DNA from: Aegilops tauschii subsp. strangulata
Lineage: Eukaryota; Streptophyta; Magnoliopsida; Poales; Poaceae
DNA length: 64,000 nucleotides
Direction: 5' to 3'
Assembly (NCBI RefSeq): GCF_002575655.3
Contig: NC_053036.3
Location: 649,657,387 to 649,721,386, forward strand
Part shown: piece after piece, positions 56,001 through 64,000 of the stretch
Layout: every line of letters begins with the position of its first letter
How positions within the stretch are numbered: the first letter of the stretch is position 1
Notes under the pieces: generated by a model
Seen by the model: the letters and a program-made list of their open reading frames with translations, nothing else
Database searches by the model: none
Told to the model about the DNA's origin: nothing
Position numbers and translations under genes: made by a program

Positions 56001-56045
56001 TTTAAAAAATTGCTAGCCCGTGCAACTGCATGGGTTGACGACTAG
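53035..56045. mobile_element. AT-rich segment ending in a Helitron-like 3' terminus
   Basis: No ORF is convincing. Gene-like intron borders are hinted (TGACAG/GAGACG at 53227-53233, AAAGTGCAG at 53376-53384). The right end has a stem AGCCCGTGCA/TGCATGGGTT (56015-56036), then GACGA and CTAG at 56042-56045 followed by T, as in plant Helitrons. A 5' TC terminus could not be fixed; TCTACTCTTTC at 53078 after an A is only a candidate. A 33-bp direct repeat (GTGTTCTTTGTAACATCC) occurs at 55728 and 55762. Confidence 0.45.
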
Positions 56046-58220
56046 TTCTCCTAGTTAATGATGTTAACTTGCTCAAACATGCACGAACATGGCATAAACA
56101 GATTCTCTTCATATTTTTCTGATAATTTTTCATATATAATTAATTTCATTTTGAGGTACAATTGAATTTCTATCTTTTTTCAAAGTTTTAAACATTTTAT
56201 GGAATTAATAAATCATTTCTGAATTATTTAGAATTCCAGAAAAGACTTATGACTTCAGCACTGCATCAAGGTGATGTCAGTGGTTAACCAGAGTCAAACC
56301 TGACTGGTGGGCCTACCTGTCATTGACACTGTATGTTAGACAGGGTTTAATTAAAACCTAACTAAGAATTAACAAGGCCCGGGGCCCACTATCCGTGGCT
56401 CTAGGGGGTAGTTAACAGGTAATTAGCACCCTAATCTAATTTGACATGTCAGCCGGCCGGGGTTAGCCGCCGGCGACCTGAACTGACGGCCGAGGCATGC
56501 CGGGACGGCTGCTCCGGCACCCATTCAACGCGCGGAGGGGTTCTATAGGGAGCTCACGCTTGTGCGCATCCCTGGGTGGTCTCGGGGGAATGTGGGGTGG
56601 CCGGAATCAAAGCCAGCGGCGACCTCGCGCGGCTGCAAGAGTGCGGACACGACAGTGACATGGCTACAGGGCGCGGGAAAGCAAATTGAATGGCTTGGCG
56701 GCACCCTGGGAGCTCCAGGAGCTCTGGTTTGTGCTCGCCTTCGAGCTGGACAAGCTCCAGCAACGAGGCGACGTTGCATGGCGACGGTGAGCTTAGGAGC
56801 CCATGGAACGGCGGCCACGGCACGCAAAAGACGAGGGGAGAAGGGGGAAAAGGAAGGCGGCCTCACAAGGAACACGACGAGGGGTCGGCGAGGCCGGGGA
56901 CTTGTCGGGGTGGTCGAATTTGGCGACGATGGCCGTCGGGGCAGAGTAGGAGAACAAGCTCGATGGCGTCAATGTGCTCCTCCTGCGTTCACGATCTTTA
57001 GTGTGGTGAAGCTCTACTCGACGACGGTGCCATTGGACATGCTCAAGAGATGAAACGATGGCGGTGGACTCGACATCGGTGATGAGGTGCTCTCGGTGGT
57101 TCGGCGAGAGAGAGGGAACTAGAGGAGAGGGAGAGCACGGGGGAGAGTGAGAGGAGGCCGGGGAGATGCAGATGGCTCTCGGGATCGCGTGGCGGCATCT
57201 GGGCGCTGGGGAAAGCCAGGCAGGCAGGGAGGAGGGACGTGGATTTTTAGAACACCTACACCCCGGTCCTGGTATCCTGGCTGTCCAATATTGCTTTAAG
57301 ATCTGTGCAACGCAACTAACTTTCTATATAAAATTTTCTCTTTTTTATTTCTCACACATAAAATATGTCTTGAAGTTCAAATCTTTGCAGTGTGGCAAAG
57401 CTTTCTATGTAGAATCTACGATAAATCTTTCAGAATTTTTTGCCAAACGTAAATATAGAATATATGAATTTTTAGATTACAAAATCATTTTTCATATATT
57501 TATGTTTGACAAAAACTTCTGAAAGATTTATCCTAGATTTTAGATAGAAAGCTTTGCCACGCTGCAAAGGTTTGGACTTCAAGACATGTTTTATTTTAGA
57601 GAAACAAAAAAGAGAAATCTATTTGCACGAATCGCGATGCGGGTAATGGATGGCTAGATAGAGAGGGCCTGGGTGCAGGTGTTCTATTATATAATTTCAC
57701 AGGGAGGAGGCGGCCGCGGCCTGGCTGCGCTGGGCACGCAGCTGCTTCTGCCAGGTAAGTTGGGCCAGGCTTGTTTCAGTTTCTTTTTCCTTTCTGTTTT
57801 TTATTTTCTTTTATTTGTTTGATTTGATTTGAAGTATCAAATCATTTATAAACTTTCTATAATTTTTTTATGTGAACTCGGGGTACTAGTCCAAGGTCAC
57901 ATACAAAATTACAAAAATATTGAACTTTATTTCTTATATAACAGAAATAAATCCAACTCAAATATGTTATTGATTTAAATCCAAAGTCCCACAAATAAAT
58001 CCTTAAAAATGTTCACTATTTTTAGTTTGGATTAAAACCCTTGCAAAAATTACCAAACATTAAGGAGGGAATTTTTGGAATCAGCGGATGCAATTTTTAG
58101 GGTTCTTTGCCTTATATTTAATTTTGAGGCTTTAAAATTCCTTCAATTACTTGGAATAAATATGATGCACGATGCTCTCTAATATAATTATTTACATGCA
58201 ATTATTCTAGGGCTGTGACA
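56046..58220 (-). repeat. Gypsy-type LTR on the minus strand, left end missing
   Basis: On the minus strand it starts TGTCACAGCCCTAGAATAAT at 58220 and runs left through AT-rich and then GC-rich sequence, the style of Triticeae gypsy LTRs. It ends at the Helitron-like terminus without an LTR end. A MITE interrupts it (57248-57686). ORFs at 56543-57053 are composition-driven. No primer site or internal domain is visible. Confidence 0.6.
57248..57686. mobile_element. Long-hairpin MITE (439 bp)
   Basis: The terminal inverted repeats TAGAACACCTACACC and GGTGCAGGTGTTCTA enclose a nearly full-length foldback. TTGAAGTTCAAATCTTTGCA...AAATCTTTCAGAA pairs with TTCTGAAAGATTT...TTTGGACTTCAAG, leaving a loop of about 90 bp. 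No target duplication is clear. Superfamily not assigned. Confidence 0.75.
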
Positions 58221-58479
58221 AAATGCCGAGGTAATATGCTGATGGCGAGTTCAGTAACTATTCCCCAACATGTGTAAAAACCTTATCCTTAGCAAGTCCA
58301 TAAAGCCATTGTAGTTCTTGCATCGACTTGAAAAATAAGGCAGTCGATTCGGCTTCCTCGTAACTAACACTTAGTCATAATACCCAAGAATTACAATGTG
58401 GAGTGGAAAGGAATTCAGCGCGCTACAACATGTATGACACTCATACCTGAGCTGTACTTTTTAGACTTTTCTTTTCTGC

Positions 58480-58990
58480 CAAATACTTTTTGTAGTTTTA
58501 CTTTCAATGTCCCTCCTACTCATAGAAGAAACACCCAACTCCAAGAATGGTATTAGTGTGTCAGTCTTACTAGCACCTTTGGACTTGCCCTTATCTTCAA
58601 GTTGTCATTTTATTCATCATCATCTCATGTCTGGCGTTCTTCTGGATCCCACTTTTATCAATCCAAAGCATAGTGAACACTTGACCCGTACTCGTCTTAA
58701 CTATTTTTCAATGAAACATTGCTTTGGATATCTCATGTCTTTTAGCCTTTGTTTGTTTCTTAAACAATCTTTTCAGCTCCAGGATTATCTCATAACATTC
58801 CCAATTTTCATAACATTTTTGAAGTTTGGGTCGCATGGAGACAAGCATAGTGCACTGAACTATGGTGGAATTCTAACTTCTGGATTGAAGGATGCGAGTC
58901 ACATCATCCATAGCATCAGCGGGAGATCACTAAAAGTTTGCAATAGGACAAAAGTCCTTCTTGGCACACATGAGAACAATCTTCACATTA
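58480..58990 (-). pseudogene. gag: Degenerate copia gag
   Basis: The minus strand gives fragments DLPPADAMDDVTRILQS, TMLVSMRPKLQKCYENWECY and ELKRLFKKQTKAKRHEISKA followed by a stop. These fit the copia gag pattern 'CLMLASMSPELQKQYEN...YEMI..LK..F..QAR.ER...SKALF'. Several stops and shifts are present. The plus-strand ORF over the same bases is a shadow. Confidence 0.65.
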
Positions 58991-58999
58991 TGGTATCAA

Positions 59000-60450
59000 T
59001 CTGTAAAGTTTTAACCAGATATATATATAGCTAATCAAATTCAATAGGGAAGGTGGAAATGCATGCAATTTATTCTACAATGATAATGCAATAACTTTAA
59101 CATTGTTCATAATTAATTTGCAACTCAAATTAACAACTTTATTTATAGTGTGCTCCCACTATAACCAATATCCCTCATAATTGATTATTAGTGATTCAAG
59201 ATTCATATCTCAATTATTCCACCATTGATGTGACATCACTGATGACAAAGAATAAGACCGGTAGGCCAACTTGCCGATCACATCTCCATGTCACCCTTGT
59301 TCATCTTTCAATGGGCGTATTCCGAACTCAAGACGATCTTGCCTGCTCGTCAAGATAACTGAGTGCACTTGTTGTGCGAACCGTTCGCACCCACCTAATA
59401 CACGTCAAACCTATCGTACCCATGTGACATGGTGCACCTCAGAATGGCATGTACTCTAGACAGTGCGGCACTTGCACGAACACTAACAACTTGATAATTT
59501 TCAGTGAGGGGTCAACCTATAAATACATCTACTGTGCATCAAACAGGGTGCATAAAAGGGATAAACATCACATGCAGTTAATATATGTGATATGGCATAT
59601 CCCCTTCGCGCGCGAAGAAAATTCCGGGCGTTGTGTCCCCTTTCTTCAACGTCTTTTGGCAAAGAACACCTTCTTCGCGTACGGCATAGCATCAAGGTCC
59701 ATCGATGCATGATCCTCATCTTCATGTCCTCGCAATTATAACTATTGCTATCTCTATAGCTAATAAAATAAATGCATTACATGATGTTTGACACGTAGGT
59801 TAATTAAATAAATGACAATCATTTGGCTCGAGCCATCTTGTCGTACTCACGAGACGCAAGACATGATAAAAAATATTACAATTATTTTGCATCACATACA
59901 AATATATTGCATGAACGAAGGCTATACCACATCACCAGCAACCATGCAAAAATAGGTTAGATGCCTCTAATCATTTTTGTAAATTATTGTGGCTACTAGG
60001 GTTTCCCTTGCAAACAGTTTGCTACCTACGTAACCATAAGCATGATTATTTCTTGTTCTAGTTTAACTGTCGGGGTGTATGGAACATGAGACTTAATTAA
60101 AAAAATTGAGCCCCATACTAAACTTTCTTAAATGCATAACCCCCATGTAGATCACATCAACAAACCCGTCCTTTCACAAAATCTATCTTTCCCGACTAGT
60201 GTAGAACCCAAAGAATCTGAAGCATAAGTTTGGTCAGACAATTAGCATACTCAGGAGTAACATAAAAGGACCGCAGAGAGCCAGACCTTTGTAAAAAAAT
60301 TCCAACACCGTCAAGATCAAAATTTTGCAATTAGAAGGAAAAGAACAAGACCATCTAGTAATTATATCTCATGTAATCACCCATAAGATCACATGTGCAA
60401 TGCCTGCACATCACATATGCTCTAGATCATACATGTAACTATGCATAGAA
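59000..60450 (-). other. Copia 5' leader
   Basis: Non-coding AT-rich sequence between gag and the primer site. The segment around 59556-59612 (GATAAACATCACATGCAGTT, AATATATGTGATATG) is also found at 22952-22990. No gene seen. Confidence 0.5.
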
Positions 60451-60466
60451 CTTGGTTCTGATACCA
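60451..60466 (-). promoter_or_regulatory. Copia primer binding site
   Basis: On the minus strand TGGTATCAGAACCAAG lies one base after the LTR end CCCTACA. It is the tRNA-iMet-type primer site and fixes the element's orientation. Confidence 0.85.
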
Positions 60467-60467
60467 C

Positions 60468-62932
60468 TGTAGGGAACGTACTACGTAACAAAATTTTAAT
60501 ACACACCAACATGCCTAGGAACACTATGGAGGTACAGGCAACGATCAATCTCACCAACTATCAACATAGTGGAAGAAGAAAAGTCGGCAAAGCACGACGA
60601 TTCCTGCAGATAGGTTATGCCTCCTAGCCACGAGAATTTCTCCTGGAAGATTTTTGATCCAGCGTCGAGCATACGGCACCTCCAAGGTATCCACGCGTAC
60701 CATACTAGAGGTACAGCAGCAGTCTGTGCACTAGCATGAAAAACTACTGAGCGATCTGGAGGGAGAAAAGTGCACAAGGGAAAGTCTGGAGAAAGGGAGG
60801 CTGCCCTCAAGCATGTTTATGTGTGTTTGGGGTGTGGCCCTTGATGTCTACTACACAACTTTATTCTTGTAGACTCGTGTTGGGCCTCCAAGCGCAGAGT
60901 TTTGTATGACAGTAGAAAATTTCCCTCAAGTGGATGACCTAGGGTTTCTCAATCTGTTGGAGGCATAGGATGAAGATGGTCTCAATCAAACAACCCTGCA
61001 ATCAAATACAAGAAATCTCTTGTGTCCCCAACACACCCAATACAATGGCAAATTGTATAGATGAACTAGTTCGGCAAAGAGATGGTGATACAAGTGTAGT
61101 ATGGATAGTAGTATAGGTTTTTTTAATCTTAAAATATAAAAATAGCAAGGTAGCAAGTAACAAAAGTGAGCACGAATAGTATTGCAATGCTTGGAAACAA
61201 GGTCTAGGTTTCATACTTTCACTAATGCAATCTCTCAAAAATTCTAATATAATGGGATCATATAACAGTACCTCAACGTGCGACAAAGAATCACTCCAAA
61301 GTTCCTATTCGTGGAGAACATAAGATAGAAATTGTTGTAGTGTACGAAACCACCTCAAAGTTATCTTCTCTGATCGATCTATTGAGCCATTCCTATAAGT
61401 GTCACAAATAGCTCTAGAGTTCGTACTAAAATAAAACCATGTGATACGCATCAACCAACTCTAATGTCACCTAGATACTCCAATGTCACCACAAGTATCC
61501 GTGAGTTAATTATTCGATATGCATCAAACAATTTCAGATTCATAATAACCAATCCACACAAAGAACTTCAAAGAGTGCCCCAAGATTTCTACCGGAGAAA
61601 GTAGGACGAAAACATGCATCAACCCCTACGCATAGATTACCCCAATGTCACCTCGGGAATCCGTGAGTTGAGTGCCAAAACATACATCAAGTGAATCAAT
61701 ATAATACCCCATTGTCACCACGAGTATTCATATGCAAGACATACATCAATTGTTCTCAAATCCATAAAAGTATTCAATCCTATATTAGTGAAACCTCAAA
61801 GGTAAAAACTCAATTCATCACAATGAGACAGAGAAGGGAAAAAAACACCATATGATCCAACTATATTAACAAATCCACACAAAGTACATCAAGATCGTGC
61901 CAATTTCAGATTCATAATAACCAATCCACACAAAGTACATCAAGATCGTGCCAAATCAAGAACACGGGAGAGAGAGAGAGAGAGAGAAAGAGATCAAACA
62001 CATGCTTCCAGTACAAACCCTCAGCCTCGAGGGTGAACTACTCCCTCCTCGTCATGGAGACCGCCGGGTTGATGAAGATGACCTCCGATGATGATTCCCC
62101 CCTCTGGCAGGGTGCCAGAAAAGGGCTGTAGATGAGATCGTGGAGGTACAGAGGCTAGCGTCGGCGGAGTAAAAATTCTAGGGTTATTTCTCGGGGGGGT
62201 TTGTATTTATAAGAATTTTTTGCGTTGGAATCACGCGAAGAGGGGCCATAAGGCGGCCCACGAGGTACTAGGGCGCGCTTGGGGGGTGGCGCACCCTGGT
62301 GGCTCGTGGGGTCCCTGTGTGTCTTCTACTGCTCCCCCGAAGCTTCCTGGGTCGGTTTCCTTCTAGAAAAAATAATCAAAAAGTTTCGCTGCATTTGGAC
62401 TTCATGTGATATGGATTTTCTGTGAACCAAATACAAGAAGAAAACAATAAATGACACTGGGCACTAGGTCAATATGTTAGTCAATAAAAAACATATAAAA
62501 GTCCACCAAAATCATACAAAACTCTAATAAACATGGCATGAATACTTCATAAATTATAGACGTTGGAGACGTATCAGCCCCTTCCTCTATTTATAGATGG
62601 AGGTGCAAGGGCAGCAACCCGAGGGGTGCGGCAGCCAATGGTGGGAAACCCTCCCACTTGGTTTGTCACAAAAGCCACTTGGCTTGCCCCCCTAGTTTCA
62701 TTGGCTTGCCCCCAAGTTTCCTTATGGGGCTTGCCCAATGGGCCTTAGTGCGTTGTGCCCCTGGTACAATAGGGGAGCTGCCAACTACTAACCTTCTAGG
62801 ACCTTCCGGGACACTCCTAGCATCCTGGAATCACCGGCACACTCCCGGGATATCCCGGAACACTTCCGGGATCATCCGAAATATTTCAGGATCCCATCCA
62901 CTTATTCTCCAATGTTACCTAGCTCTCTAACA
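60468..62932 (-). repeat. Copia LTR interrupted by the 60842-62576 repeat
   Basis: On the minus strand it begins TGTTAGAGAGCTAGG (62932) and ends GTTCCCTACA (60468). Without the insert it is about 725 bp. The TATA box CATCTATAAATAGAGG lies at about 62588-62602, right beside the insertion point, so the promoter is separated from its downstream part. Confidence 0.75.
60842..62576 (+). mobile_element. High-copy Triticeae TG..CA repeat, 1.7 kb, with 5-bp TSD
   Basis: It starts TGATGTCTACTACACAAC and ends GTTGGAGACGTATCA. It is flanked by GCCCT (60837-60841) and GCCCC (62577-62581), a 5-bp duplication with one mismatch. From memory this sequence is very abundant in wheat. TG..CA ends and a 5-bp TSD fit a solo LTR or LTR-like non-autonomous element. 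It contains tandem-like ACATCAA/CACCTC stretches and a GA-run (61971-61988) and has no gene. Confidence 0.7.
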
Positions 62933-63384
62933 TTTCTTTCTTCATTAAGCATGCGACCCTGTAGGTTCGGTAATATGCGGACATGACCTGGAACACCTTC
63001 CTATCAATAATTAACAGTGCGATCTGGATAGCCATATTAATTTCCACATATAGACGAAGATTGTTATCGAGCAGACCTTTTGTGTCCATACACAGTTCCC
63101 TTTGCTTCGCGATACATTACAAAATGTGAGGCGAGACTTCTGTCGGTATCGTTGTGAAGCAACTCCTTGATTACAATACCAAGTTATCCTTGTTACCAGT
63201 TTTGTTCTCTTTTCTTGTTTTGGTACCATGGTATCCATCATCCGATATACCCGAAAGTTACCTTTATGATCACCCTGTTACGGGTAACGTTTGACAACCC
63301 CAAAGTGACCATCCAGTATGACGTTCTATGATATTCTCCTGGTGTAAGGACGTGAGTATACGTTAACATATGATATGATAATGC
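62933..63384. other. Unassigned repeat-like sequence
   Basis: AT-balanced non-coding sequence, possibly antisense to a copia LTR (GCATGCGACCCTGTAGGTTC is a familiar Triticeae LTR string). No gene or clear termini seen. Confidence 0.35.
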
Positions 63385-63457
63385 TACTACTAGAAAACAG
63401 GCCTTTCGTCCGGAGCATTAGTCCTGGTCGGGTTTTGGACCGGTACTAATGTGACCA
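63385..63457. mobile_element. CACTA-like 5' terminus, truncated (third CACTA)
   Basis: TACTACTAGAAAACAGGCCT resembles a CACTA TIR with the first C changed. CATTAGTCCTGGTCGGGTTT and ACCGGTACTAATG follow as a subterminal inverted pair. The sequence is cut at 63458 by the next repeat. Confidence 0.55.
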
Positions 63458-64000
63458 TGATATGTCTCCAACGTATCTATAATTTTTTATTGTTCCATGC
63501 TACTATATTATCTGTTTTAGATGTTTTATATGCATTAATATGCTATTATATATATATATTTTTTTGGACTAACCTATTAACTAAGAGCCCACTGCCAGTT
63601 TCTGTTTTTCCTTGTTTTTGAATTTTATAGAAAAGTAATATCAAACATAATCCAAACGGAATAAAAATTTACGGTGATCATTTATGGTACACAAGAATCC
63701 CATGGAGCGTTGGATGTGGGCCGAAAGACGCACGAGGCAGCCATAAGCCTAGGGGGGCCCCATGGCTTGTCGTCGCCTCGTGGCCCCTCTTGACTTGATT
63801 CCAACGCCATCTTGCCTTATATATACAGAAACCCCCGGAAAGAAACCTAGATCGGAAGTTCCACCGCCGTAAGCCTCTGTAGCCATGAAAAACCAATCGG
63901 GAGCCCATTCCAGCACCCTGCCCGAGGGGAAAGCATCACCGGTGGCCATCTTCATCATCCCGGTGCTATCCATGACGAGGAGGGAGTAGTTCACCCTCGG
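63458..64000 (-). mobile_element. Second copy of the 1.7-kb TG..CA repeat, opposite orientation, running off the window
   Basis: It starts TGATATGTCTCCAACGTATC, the reverse complement of the end of the copy at 60842-62576. Near 63970-64000 it matches the reverse complement of 62030-62060 (GAACTACTCCCTCCTCGTC). The right end is outside the window. Confidence 0.8.

Larger units (their letters stand above)
58221..62932 (-). mobile_element. Decayed Ty1/copia element, 5' LTR, leader and gag part
   Basis: Read on the minus strand: LTR 62932-60468 (with an inserted repeat), primer site, a leader of about 1.4 kb, and a degenerate gag ending near 58480. Further left the sequence is unrecognisable and stops at the gypsy LTR at 58220. 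Protease, integrase and RT are absent. Confidence 0.75.

Noticed and set aside
56543..57053. 110- and 163-codon ORFs
   Set aside because: They lie within the GC-rich part of a gypsy LTR and overlap on both strands.
58507..59034. 175-codon plus-strand ORF
   Set aside because: Antisense shadow of the degenerate copia gag, which is recognisable on the other strand.

Overview
This window is repeat-dense plant DNA from a grass, most likely the tribe Triticeae (wheat, Aegilops or barley). No cellular housekeeping gene is visible. Everything assignable is a transposable element (TE) or a piece of one, many nested inside each other. The Triticeae call rests on familiar high-copy sequences: a TG..CA repeat at 60842-62576 ending in GTTGGAGACGTATCA, wheat-type copia RNase H, CACTA subterminal repeats built on TTTAGTCCCGGTT, and a promoter at 45746-45788 laid out like wheat U6 promoters. 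Family assignments are from memory of protein and repeat families; no database search was possible.

Layout. (1) 1-5866 and 17009-22932 are two parts of one Ty3/gypsy element of the Tat lineage (gag, protease, RT, two RNase H domains, integrase, an antisense multi-exon gene and the 3' LTR). Its 5' LTR lies left of the window. (2) It is split by a non-autonomous LARD-like element at 5867-17008 with 4.2-kb LTRs, two small paralogous ORFs and an extra 310 bp of leader after its second LTR. (3) 22938-32200 is a head-to-tail array of five copies of an internally deleted copia element on the minus strand. About 1.94 kb repeats, each with one LTR and only an RNase H reading frame. (4) 32201-52830 is a CACTA transposon (CACTA-1) cut off at its right end. 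A second complete CACTA (CACTA-2, 39855-50496, TSD aga) sits inside it. (5) 52833-53034 is a further slice of the copia repeat. (6) 53035-56045 is AT-rich sequence ending in a Helitron-like terminus. (7) 56046-58220 is a minus-strand gypsy LTR carrying a long-hairpin MITE. (8) 58221-62932 is the 5' part of a decayed copia element whose LTR was hit by the 1.7-kb TG..CA repeat. (9) 62933-64000 holds unassigned sequence, a CACTA-like terminus and a second, inverted copy of that repeat.

How the parts relate. CACTA-2 carries a complete but mutated gene pair on the minus strand: a TNP2-type transposase (46470-49804) and a Transposase_24-like/ULP1-protease protein (40390-44125). CACTA-1 carries the same pair, with a degenerate peptidase domain and a truncated TNP2. 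In both, an internal copy of the subterminal repeats is followed by a Pol III-like unit (a U6-type promoter in CACTA-2, a tRNA-like A/B-box unit in CACTA-1), then AT-rich repeats, then TNP2.

The strongest candidates for something undescribed are: the U6-type promoter at 45746 with a structured, T-terminated putative RNA; the paired dsRBM-like ORFs in the LARD; and the shared-LTR copia array encoding only RNase H. Most in-frame stops at conserved Gln or Trp codons fit C-to-T change at CHG sites, as expected for silenced, methylated TEs.
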